DNA of 14,691 nt from JBCDCU01 sp039180865 (GTDB taxonomy: Bacteria; Pseudomonadota; Alphaproteobacteria; Rhizobiales; JACESI01), in the NCBI GenBank assembly GCA_039180865.1, contig JBCDCZ010000096.1:1-14691 (forward strand). The letters run 5' to 3'. This document shows, piece by piece, positions 7,538-13,869 of the stretch (the stretch's first letter is position 1; every line of letters starts with the position of its first letter). The translations under genes were made by a program, and so were the position numbers. The notes beneath the pieces are model-generated. The model had not been told where the DNA came from. It worked only from the letters and a program-made list of their open reading frames with translations, and did not search any database.

Positions 7538-7600
7538 GGCCGCTGGAACACCTGACGCCGGGAGGAGGAGGAGGAGGAGGCGCCAGAGTTCCAAGCGGCT
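7538..7600 (+). terminator. Long stem-loop with a GGA-repeat apical loop after the second puuB-like gene
   Basis: An outer arm, GCCGCTGGAAC (7539-7549), pairs with GTTCCAAGCGGC (7588-7599) with one bulged A, and G7538 can wobble with T7600. An inner arm, CTGACGCC (7552-7559), pairs with GGCGCCAG (7579-7586) with one A-C mismatch. A small internal loop separates the two. The apical loop (7560-7578) is almost entirely GGA repeats. The structure starts 12 nt after the TGA of the oxidase gene. It could end or protect the operon transcript, but no U-tract follows, so intrinsic termination is not assured. Confidence 0.55.
7561..7580. repeat. Trinucleotide repeat (GGA)6GG
   Basis: Six perfect GGA units plus GG form a 20-nt microsatellite, most of it in the loop of the hairpin at 7538-7600. 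It contains overlapping AGGAGG words, that is, Shine-Dalgarno-like sequence, but no start codon followed by a plausible coding frame lies within normal distance. Short repeats of this kind can change copy number by slippage, and d(GGA)n is known to be able to form G-quadruplexes. Confidence 0.9.
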
Positions 7601-7666
7601 TGCCAAAACTTCTATACGAAGTGAGCTGACGGTATTTATGTAAGCAACCCACATGCCAACATGAAC

Positions 7667-7703
7667 AAAAAATTTATAAAGCACTGATTTATAAAAATTT
7701 TTT
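7667..7703. repeat. AT-only inverted repeat
   Basis: AAAAAATTTATAAA (7667-7680) and TTTATAAAAATTTTTT (7688-7703) pair almost fully around the 7-nt loop GCACTGA, with two unpaired As on the right. Because it has no G-C pairs and no separate U-tract, it is a poor intrinsic terminator. It could be a protein-binding or DNA-bending site, or simply AT-rich spacer. Confidence 0.4.
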
Positions 7704-7994
7704 GAGATTCCAACTGAAGTCAGACATATCACACGCCCTTAGATGTCCGTTGAGATGGCGAGTCTGCTCCAAATTTGTGCGATTGCTTGCGTACGAATTA
7801 ATCAAAATCGCGGCAATGACGTCTCTGTGAGATATGTTTCGCCACGCCGTAGAAGCACTATCTCCAGACTACGTCAGCAAAATAAACGCCAAGAACATGA
7901 GGCGCGTATCAGGCGTCTGAATTGAGGATCGTACGTTTCGCCACTGTTCCCCCATTGATTTTACAGCGATACTGGCGGTGAATCATCTAACTGC

Positions 7995-8024
7995 ACGTCA
8001 AGAAAAAACCGTCGTACTTGACGT
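7995..8024. promoter_or_regulatory. 8-bp perfect inverted repeat upstream of the AsmA gene, candidate operator
   Basis: ACGTCAAG (7995-8002) and CTTGACGT (8017-8024) are exact reverse complements with a 14-nt spacer. The half-site spacing of 22 bp (two helical turns) suits binding by a dimeric regulator. It ends 13 nt before the sigma-54-like promoter match at 8038 and about 96 nt before the AsmA start codon. No known regulator motif was recognised. Confidence 0.35.
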
Positions 8025-8037
8025 TGTTTGGAAGCGC

Positions 8038-8052
8038 TGGCACCAAACCTGC
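8038..8052 (+). promoter_or_regulatory. Candidate sigma-54 (RpoN) promoter for the AsmA-dehydrogenase operon
   Basis: TGGCACCAAACCTGC matches the -24/-12 pattern TGGCACG-N4-TTGC with the correct spacing, both invariant dinucleotides (GG and GC) and two mismatches. Transcription would start near 8064, leaving a leader of about 57 nt before the ATG at 8121. A single match in a 14.7-kb window can arise by chance. AsmA genes are not a classical RpoN target, so this remains tentative. Confidence 0.3.
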
Positions 8053-8100
8053 AATGAATTTGGACAAAAAGCTTGAATAAGAAGCTTGAACAAACGGCGA

Positions 8101-8122
8101 ATGATTGAGGGGAGTCAATCAT
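8101..8122 (+). promoter_or_regulatory. Hairpin enclosing the Shine-Dalgarno sequence and start codon of the AsmA gene
   Basis: ATGATTGA (8101-8108) and TCAATCAT (8115-8122) are perfect reverse complements. The 6-nt loop GGGGAG (8109-8114) is the Shine-Dalgarno sequence, and the right arm includes the first two bases of the AsmA start codon (8121). The SD would be exposed in the loop while the start codon is paired, which could tune translation. With only two G-C pairs the stem is weak. The left arm also starts with an ATG followed three codons later by no useful frame. Confidence 0.5.
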
Positions 8123-11100
8123 GCTGAAGCGAGCCTTGAAGATCGGTGGCGGTTTGATCCTTGCGATCCTGTTGCTGCTCATAATTGTTCCCTTCCTTGT
8201 ACCGACGGAGACTATCAAGCGGCAGATCGAGCAAGCTGTCTTGGAAAACTCCGGCTGGACTGTCCGCTTGCGGGGCGATGTTGGCTTGCAATTCATCCCA
8301 TCGCTTGGCATCTCCGCTGAAATCGTCGATGCAGCGCCGCCCAATCATCAACCAATCTTTGCGACCCGCCGTGCATTCGTCTCAGTCAGTCTGCTTGCGC
8401 TTCTCACGGGTAAAGTTTCAATCAGCGAACTTTCTCTTCACAGGCCGGAACTCAATCTGCGTCTTGATGAAAGCGGTCAACCCGTCTGGCTCGAGACACA
8501 GACCGCGCAAACAGCTGAGTCCTCCTCCGGCGAAGAAGAACTCGATCTGGAAGCCCTCTCACGATCCTTTGCCATCAATTACATCTCCATTACGGATGGG
8601 CGATTTGCTCTATTTCAACCGGAAGCAAACACCAATGTCTTCGAAGGGTTCAATCTTGAAGCACGGCTTGACGGTCTCGTCGGACCGGCCAGGGTCACGG
8701 TTTCGGGTGACTTGAACGGAAACCCGGCCAACATTGAAGTTTCGCTTGGATCCGTCGAAGCGCTTCTGAAAAAGACAAGCACGCCTGTCAGCGTCACTGC
8801 GGACCATCTTTCGGCCGAACTCTCTTTTTCAGGAAACGTCACTGGCGGCGAAAACCAGGGTGTTGAAGGGGAGCTGTCAGCCCGGGTTGAACGGCTTTCT
8901 GATTTTGCGCCGGGAACCCTGCGTTCGATACCAGTGTCACTGGCGGGTACAGTTGTCGCGAACCAGGAAAACGTCCGTGTCGCTGTCCCTGAAGGCAATC
9001 TCCATGACGCGACTATTCAGGCGGATGCTTCAATCGCCTTAGCCGGAGAAAAACCGGTATTCGATGCAACGATCGCGATTGGGGCGGTTGACCTTGATGC
9101 AATCGTTGGGTCCGAGCCTGGGAGTAATGGCAACAGCCCGGCACCGACTGCCCCGGGCACCACGAATGACAACCAGGCATCGGCTGATGATAATCCTCTC
9201 GACGTTCTTAAGACGATAGATGGCAATCTTGCTTTCACAGTCCAACGGTTTGCGGCAGGCGGTCACACAATCAGCGACTTGAAAGGTGCCCTTGTTGTAA
9301 GAGACGGGGTCGCCGAGATTGGCATAAACGAAGTTCAAACCGCCGGCGGTCAGGCAGCGGCCGCGATTACGGCTAACGCGAACGACGCCATACCATCCAT
9401 CTTCGGCACAATCAGAGCGGATGGATTGTCGGTTCCAATCCTACTAGCACTCGCAGGACAGCCCAACACGGCACCACGCGCCGATGGTCTGATCGGAGCC
9501 AATCTCGTTTTCGGATTTCGCGGGACAGCCGCGGACGAAGTCGCCGCTACGATCAATGCGCGTGGAACACTGTCACTGGCACAGGGCCGTCTGGACAATC
9601 TTGGGCTTTCTGGCGTTGTTGGGGACGAAGCCGCTGACCGTGTCAACGATCTCGCGCTGACGGTTTCAATCGACGGTCTGGAAAATCCTTTAAGCTTGCA
9701 AGGCCAGGCCGGATGGCGCGGCGAGACGGTTCGTATAGAGGCCCAAAGCGAAGCCAACAAATTGATCGCGGGAGAAACTGCCACGACGACGGTACGGCTA
9801 TCGTCATCGAAAATCGCGCTTGGCTATGAAGGACCAATGTCAACGGCCGGTCCGAGAGGCGGGCGTTTCTTTGCAAACGGCAGATCCTTGAGGCAAGCAG
9901 CGAGTTGGTTCGGGCAGACACTACCGGATGGGCCGGGTTATGGCCCCTTCGACGTCTCCTCCCGGATAAAACTCTCTACCAATCGCATCGACCTTGAATC
10001 TCTCAACCTCTCCATAGATGACATCAAAGGCACGGGCGTGGTTGCCATGACCACGGATGCTGTCCCACGGGTCGAAGCTGCGTTGACTTTCGAGCGTCTC
10101 AATCTCGATCCGTATCTCGGCGCTACTGGAGAAAGCGGATCGGGAGGCAATTCTGCGGCAGATGCCGGCTGGAGCGACGAGCCAATTGATTTCTCCTTCA
10201 CGCGCACAGTCGATCTGACACTCGATGCTCAGGTTCAAAGCCTCGTCATAAGTGGCATAACCACCGGACCGCTTGCACTCAAAACCAGCGTCAGAAATGG
10301 GGTCATGCAGTCAGATCTTACCGAGATGGCGCTTTATGGCGGAAGCGGCACGGCCTCGGTGACAGTCAACGCGACCAGTGCGGTCCCAGTCATTCAAACC
10401 CGGATCAATCTGGCGAATGTCGATGCCTATCCTTTCCTTCGAGACGGCGCCGCATTCGAGCGGATCGAAGGAAGGCTCGCTTTTGATACTGATCTCACAA
10501 CAACCGGACAGTCCCAGCGGGCTATGATCTCCGCGCTCAACGGTGACATGCGCTTCGCATTTTCAGACGGTGCGCTCCGCGGCATCAACATAGCCCGCAT
10601 GATGCGCCAATTGACCAGCAATATCCTGAGCGGTTGGAGCCCTTCCGATAATGAAAAAACCGACTTCAGCGAGTTATCCGCGAGTTTCCAGATTACAAAC
10701 GGTATCGCTGACAATCAGGATCTGATCTTACTTGGGCCATTGGTCAGGGTAACGGGCGGCGGAACGGTCAACCTGCCGCCGCAGACGCTTTCTTACCGTG
10801 TTGAGCCCAAACTCGTCGCGAGCCTCCAAGGTCAGGGCGGCAATCGTGATCTCGCGGGATTCGGCGTACCAATCATTGTCGACGGGCCCTGGGCGAACCC
10901 GAGAATCTACCCCGATATTCAAGGCATTCTGCAAAACCCAGAAGCGGGCTTGCGGCAGTTACGGGCACTCGGCGGTGGGATTTCCCGCCTTGGCGAGGGT
11001 GGCGCCGCGGACATTGTCGGATCGTTAACAAACGGCAATCCCGCGGGAGCCGCCCTGGATGCGTTGTCCGGGATTGCCGGTGGCAATAATTCAAATGACG

Positions 11101-11408
11101 GCGCGACCCCCCTTCCAACCAACCGCCGCGATCTCACCAACGCGGCAATTGGCGCGGTCGGAGGGCTGCTATCGGGCAATCGCAACCAAACGCCTGAAAC
11201 TCCGGCTCCTGCCACCGCTGCGCTACCGGTTAACTCGACTGGCCTTCCCGTACCACGCGCCAAGCCGGGGCAAACCAGCATCACAGCGGAACCCTCGAAC
11301 ACCCGACCCGCTAACCCGCTTGAGCGGATTTTGGAGAACACCGATACGACGGATCCACGCGAACTCCTCAACCAGGGACTGGGCGGTCTCCTGAATCGGG
11401 CAAACTGA
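8121..11408 (+). CDS. AsmA-family inner-membrane-anchored periplasmic protein
   Basis: This 1095-residue protein has one N-terminal membrane anchor (about residues 8-27, a GGGLILAILLLLIIV-type segment), then a very long periplasmic part rich in beta-strand repeats. AsmA relatives (AsmA, TamB, YdbH) are bridge-like proteins linked to phospholipid movement to the outer membrane and to outer-membrane assembly. The N-terminal AsmA region runs from about 28, with TGKVSISELSLHRPELNLRL-type strands near 95-115. A Ser/Asn/Pro-rich linker is at about 329-357. The conserved AsmA C-terminal domain starts near 804 (LNGDMRFAFSDGALRGINIA) and continues through GGGTVNLPPQTLSYRVEPKL. The last 120 residues are a Pro/Asn/Ala-rich tail ending in GLGGLLNRAN. 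GGGGAG lies 6 nt before the ATG, inside a hairpin. The stop is 2 nt before a dehydrogenase gene. The function of this particular homologue is inferred from the family only. Confidence 0.9.
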   Translation: MLKRALKIGGGLILAILLLLIIVPFLVPTETIKRQIEQAVLENSGWTVRLRGDVGLQFIPSLGISAEIVDAAPPNHQPIFATRRAFVSVSLLALLTGKVSISELSLHRPELNLRLDESGQPVWLETQTAQTAESSSGEEELDLEALSRSFAINYISITDGRFALFQPEANTNVFEGFNLEARLDGLVGPARVTVSGDLNGNPANIEVSLGSVEALLKKTSTPVSVTADHLSAELSFSGNVTGGENQGVEGELSARVERLSDFAPGTLRSIPVSLAGTVVANQENVRVAVPEGNLHDATIQADASIALAGEKPVFDATIAIGAVDLDAIVGSEPGSNGNSPAPTAPGTTNDNQASADDNPLDVLKTIDGNLAFTVQRFAAGGHTISDLKGALVVRDGVAEIGINEVQTAGGQAAAAITANANDAIPSIFGTIRADGLSVPILLALAGQPNTAPRADGLIGANLVFGFRGTAADEVAATINARGTLSLAQGRLDNLGLSGVVGDEAADRVNDLALTVSIDGLENPLSLQGQAGWRGETVRIEAQSEANKLIAGETATTTVRLSSSKIALGYEGPMSTAGPRGGRFFANGRSLRQAASWFGQTLPDGPGYGPFDVSSRIKLSTNRIDLESLNLSIDDIKGTGVVAMTTDAVPRVEAALTFERLNLDPYLGATGESGSGGNSAADAGWSDEPIDFSFTRTVDLTLDAQVQSLVISGITTGPLALKTSVRNGVMQSDLTEMALYGGSGTASVTVNATSAVPVIQTRINLANVDAYPFLRDGAAFERIEGRLAFDTDLTTTGQSQRAMISALNGDMRFAFSDGALRGINIARMMRQLTSNILSGWSPSDNEKTDFSELSASFQITNGIADNQDLILLGPLVRVTGGGTVNLPPQTLSYRVEPKLVASLQGQGGNRDLAGFGVPIIVDGPWANPRIYPDIQGILQNPEAGLRQLRALGGGISRLGEGGAADIVGSLTNGNPAGAALDALSGIAGGNNSNDGATPLPTNRRDLTNAAIGAVGGLLSGNRNQTPETPAPATAALPVNSTGLPVPRAKPGQTSITAEPSNTRPANPLERILENTDTTDPRELLNQGLGGLLNRAN

Positions 11409-11410
11409 TT

Positions 11411-12658
11411 GTGACCGTCGCCGTTATCGGTGCCGGGATAGTTGGCATCTCGACTGCACTTCATCTGAAGCGGGGTGGTGCCAACGTCGTCCTGATTGAT
11501 CGCGAAGGACCTGCAGCAGGCGCCTCCTATGGGAATGCCGGGCTTCTTGCCTCTTCCTTCGTTATCCCGACAAATGGCCCGACGTTATGGCGAGACATGC
11601 CCGGATATCTGTTGCGACGCGATAGCCCGCTCTTCGTTGATCCTACCCACATTTTAAAGGCGCTGCCCTGGATTTTCGGGGTGATGCGCCGTGCCAATCG
11701 GAAGGATGCCCGAACCGCCGCCCATGCCATGGCGCCACTCATCGCCAATTCCCCGGACGAGCATTTAAGGCTCGCCAAAGATACGCCAGCAGAACGTTTC
11801 ATTGTGCATGAAGACATGGTCGGTCTCTACGCCTCAAAGCACGCCTACGAGAAAGAGGCCTTCGCCTGGAAGACGCGGGAAGAGCTCGATCTCCCGCACC
11901 AGTTGATCGACATCGAGGCCCTGAGGGAACAAGACCCGTTCTTTGCGCAAGTCGAGGGGTTCCCGATCATTTATCCCAACCATGGGCATATCAAGAAACC
12001 GGGCGCATACGTTCAGGCACTGTCTGAACACTTTCAAACGCTCGGTGGACAGGTCGTGAAAGCCGAGGTTTCCGGGTTCGCGACAGAAAACGGCAAGATT
12101 CGTGCGGTCAAAACGGATCAGGATGACATCCCCTGCGAAACCGTTGTCCTTGCTGCGGGAGCCTGGTCCAAAGATTTGATGAAGGCGCTCGGTATCGATG
12201 TTCCGCTCATCGGAGAGAGGGGGTATCACCTCGAATTCGTGAACCCGTCGATCATGCCGAAAACGGCCGTCATGATGACGAAAGGAAAGTTCGGGGTCGC
12301 ACCGATGGAAGATCGGCTTCGCTGTGCCGGTCTCGTTGAGATTGCAGCCCTTGATGCATCGCCAAACCCACGGATTTTCCGACACCTTGAAAAAACGGTG
12401 CGGGGGACGTTCCCGAAGCTGACATTCGAGCGGATCGAACGCTGGGTGGGCCCGCGTCCAACGATTAGTGATTACCTGCCCGCAATCGGCGCCATAAAAA
12501 CCGTCAGTAACGGCTATGCAGCATTCGGGCATCAGCATTTGGGGCTGACCGCGGGACCGCGCACGGGACGGATCCTTGCTGATATGATCCTCGGTTCACC
12601 GGATAATTACGATTGGAGCGCGTTCGATCCAAACCGGTTCAAACGCGCTCCCATGTAA
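11411..12658 (+). CDS. DadA-like FAD-dependent D-amino-acid dehydrogenase / amine oxidoreductase
   Basis: This 415-residue DAO-superfamily flavoprotein probably oxidises a D-amino acid or related secondary amine and passes electrons to the respiratory chain. The FAD Rossmann loop GAGIVG (7-12), the acidic D30 after the second strand, and GASYGNAG (37-44) are clear. The C-terminal half has WVGPRPTISDYLPAIG and then FGHQHLGLTAGPRTGRILAD, the pattern of DadA and D-hydroxyproline dehydrogenase relatives. It is distinct from the two PuuB-like proteins in the window (no SYYA N-terminus, no PFPGG). The start is GTG, only 2 nt after the AsmA stop, with no strong ribosome-binding site, so translation probably depends on ribosomes finishing AsmA. 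Substrate (D-alanine, D-hydroxyproline or other) cannot be decided from sequence, so no gene symbol is given. Confidence 0.85.
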   Translation: MTVAVIGAGIVGISTALHLKRGGANVVLIDREGPAAGASYGNAGLLASSFVIPTNGPTLWRDMPGYLLRRDSPLFVDPTHILKALPWIFGVMRRANRKDARTAAHAMAPLIANSPDEHLRLAKDTPAERFIVHEDMVGLYASKHAYEKEAFAWKTREELDLPHQLIDIEALREQDPFFAQVEGFPIIYPNHGHIKKPGAYVQALSEHFQTLGGQVVKAEVSGFATENGKIRAVKTDQDDIPCETVVLAAGAWSKDLMKALGIDVPLIGERGYHLEFVNPSIMPKTAVMMTKGKFGVAPMEDRLRCAGLVEIAALDASPNPRIFRHLEKTVRGTFPKLTFERIERWVGPRPTISDYLPAIGAIKTVSNGYAAFGHQHLGLTAGPRTGRILADMILGSPDNYDWSAFDPNRFKRAPM

Positions 12659-12676
12659 GATGTGCCGCTCCGAGTT

Positions 12677-12694
12677 GCAGGTCGCTAAACCTGC
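12677..12694. terminator. Small stem-loop between convergent genes
   Basis: GCAGGT (12677-12682) and ACCTGC (12689-12694) form a 6-bp perfect stem with a 6-nt loop in the 42-nt gap between the convergent dehydrogenase and lipoprotein genes. The position suits a shared terminator, but no run of T follows on either strand, so intrinsic termination is uncertain. Confidence 0.35.
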
Positions 12695-12700
12695 CGGAAA

Positions 12701-13465
12701 TCAATTCCCAACCGAAGGATCGTCGTAAAGCGGTTCTGCGTCAGCGATGTCCGCCTCCGGTGTCGGCGCCATCCATTTGCGGGTCTTCTCAGCTGAGAAG
12801 ATTGCCATCTCTGCAAACCGTTTGTTTTTTCCGCTCTGACTTGCCGCGGCACTTAACGCGTAGCTCGCAACATTCATAAGGAGCACTGCCGCGATAGGCG
12901 AACCAAAATAGACCGTTTGTCCCTGCGGCTTATACCGAACCCTGTGCATTGGGCGTTTCGCAATTTCGGAATTAGTGGCCACGTCGATGAGACGGAAATC
13001 CACTGACATAGTGTTAGTGCCTTGTGCAGGCGCAATATATGCTTCTGCCAGATTGATCTCGGCACGAACTTTACGTTTGCCTTTCATCGTTTCGCCAAGC
13101 GTACCCATAAACGCGGCTTCAAGCGGGACTTCGATCATGTTGCGCCGCAATTCCGCTTCCGACATTTTCACGGCCTCGTCACTGTTTTCGGCTTTCCGGG
13201 CGATTTTTAAATCACCTTCAGCCGTTTTCTCCATGACGCGCCAGTCTGGTTTGACCGGCTTTCCTTCAGCGATCAGCTCCCGTTTCTTTTGATAGCGTGT
13301 CCATCTGATAAGATCATCGTCTTCTACATTGACTTTCACATCGGTGAGCGCGAAGGACCTCGCCTCTTCCAATGTCAATGGATAGACTTTCGCAGTACCA
13401 GTTGTTTGGCAGGCGGCAAGCGATCCCGCCATGACAAGCAGAACCGTACCTTTAATAATTTTCAT
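12701..13465 (-). CDS. Predicted lipoprotein of unknown function
   Basis: I do not recognise the family. From the ATG at 13465 it has 254 residues. The N-terminus is a lipoprotein signal: KIIKG, a hydrophobic stretch, then the lipobox LAAC with the modified cysteine at 19, followed by QTTG. The mature protein has an acidic and basic helical segment (about 45-135), an IAPAQGTNTMSVDFRLIDVAT region (about 144-165), a hydrophobic stretch near 187-208 (FGSPIAAVLLMNVASYALSA) and an acidic, proline-containing tail. Q at position +2 after the cysteine does not suggest inner-membrane retention, so an outer-membrane location is the default guess. ATG 13465 has GGGG 8 nt upstream; a GTG at 13474 would add three residues but overlaps that site. 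It stands alone on its strand, convergent with the dehydrogenase gene and preceded by an AT-rich region likely to hold its promoter. Confidence 0.8.
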   Translation of the reverse strand: MKIIKGTVLLVMAGSLAACQTTGTAKVYPLTLEEARSFALTDVKVNVEDDDLIRWTRYQKKRELIAEGKPVKPDWRVMEKTAEGDLKIARKAENSDEAVKMSEAELRRNMIEVPLEAAFMGTLGETMKGKRKVRAEINLAEAYIAPAQGTNTMSVDFRLIDVATNSEIAKRPMHRVRYKPQGQTVYFGSPIAAVLLMNVASYALSAAASQSGKNKRFAEMAIFSAEKTRKWMAPTPEADIADAEPLYDDPSVGN

Positions 13466-13534
13466 GACATTCACCCCAAGAACCCCAGTAATTCAACAAC
13501 GAATACATAAGAATTTATATTTCAAGATTTGAAT

Positions 13535-13568
13535 AATATTTTCACGATGAAAAATTGGAGAAAATATT
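13535..13568. repeat. 9-bp perfect AT-rich inverted repeat
   Basis: AATATTTTC (13535-13543) and GAAAATATT (13560-13568) are exact reverse complements with a 16-nt spacer, about 70-100 nt upstream of the lipoprotein start. It could be an operator, but in such AT-rich sequence chance pairing is likely enough to keep confidence low. Confidence 0.35.
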
Positions 13569-13674
13569 TCTACAAAACCTTAGAAAATTTTGCCCCGCGA
13601 AAAACACTAAAGTATTCAGAGGAGCGTCAAACGCTTACATATTTGTCAGATGAATCCGTATAAGACCCAGAGTC

Positions 13675-13701
13675 ATCACGCAATCGTGAGCATCGCGTGA
13701 T
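13675..13701. repeat. 7-bp perfect inverted repeat ATCACGC / GCGTGAT
   Basis: ATCACGC (13675-13681) and GCGTGAT (13695-13701) are exact reverse complements with a 13-nt spacer that itself contains CGTGA. The GC-containing arms and the related internal word make it a slightly better operator candidate than its AT-rich neighbour. It lies about 210 nt upstream of the lipoprotein gene and 170 nt downstream of the acetyltransferase stop. Confidence 0.35.
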
Positions 13702-13869
13702 CAGCAAACACAGCCGCCAGTGTTGCCCTTTTGAGACAAATTGGTTCCAAATTAACGAATTTTCAGATGACACACCTCGGAAAAATACCTTCGGGGACAC
13801 CAACGATCATATGAATCGACGCAGCCAACACCGAGAACGCCTGGCGTGCAGTACAAAAATTCAACCCTG

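Larger units (their letters stand above)
7527..8120. other. 594-base intergenic region between the polyamine operon and the AsmA gene
   Basis: I see no convincing gene here. After the GGA-loop hairpin the composition becomes AT-richer. The only frame of note, from an ATG at 7743 to a stop at 7923-7925 (60 codons, ending in a basic RRRSTISRLRQQNKRQ-type stretch), lacks a ribosome-binding site and any familiar motif. The right-hand part, 7995-8122, holds the candidate control elements listed separately. The 10-mer GTTTCGCCAC occurs twice (7836-7845 and 7935-7944), which may be chance. No tRNA or insertion-sequence end was recognised. Confidence 0.6.
13475..13869. other. AT-rich intergenic region upstream of the lipoprotein gene
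   Basis: These 395 bases hold no convincing gene; a GTG-started frame at 13697-13921 runs into the acetyltransferase 3' end on the opposite strand and looks spurious. The part at 13490-13600 is strongly AT-rich and should contain the lipoprotein promoter on the minus strand, but no clean -35/-10 pair was found. Two inverted repeats are listed separately. A short hairpin AGCGT-CAA-ACGCT (13623-13635) is also present. Confidence 0.6.

Noticed and set aside
7606..7621. ACTTC-TATAC-GAAGT resembling a loxP arm
   Set aside because: Only about 10 bases match one arm and no second arm, spacer or recombinase is present; chance.
7287..7652. Minus-strand frame with a polyproline run
   Set aside because: The prolines come only from reading the GGA repeat backwards; the frame lies antisense to the second PuuB-like gene.
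7667..7703. AT-rich inverted repeat as intrinsic terminator
   Set aside because: Stem has no G-C pairs, so it would be too weak; recorded as a repeat instead.
7743..7925. 60-codon frame with a basic C-terminal half between the polyamine operon and the AsmA gene
   Set aside because: No ribosome-binding site, no known motif, AT-richer non-coding surroundings. Kept only as a remark in the intergenic entry.
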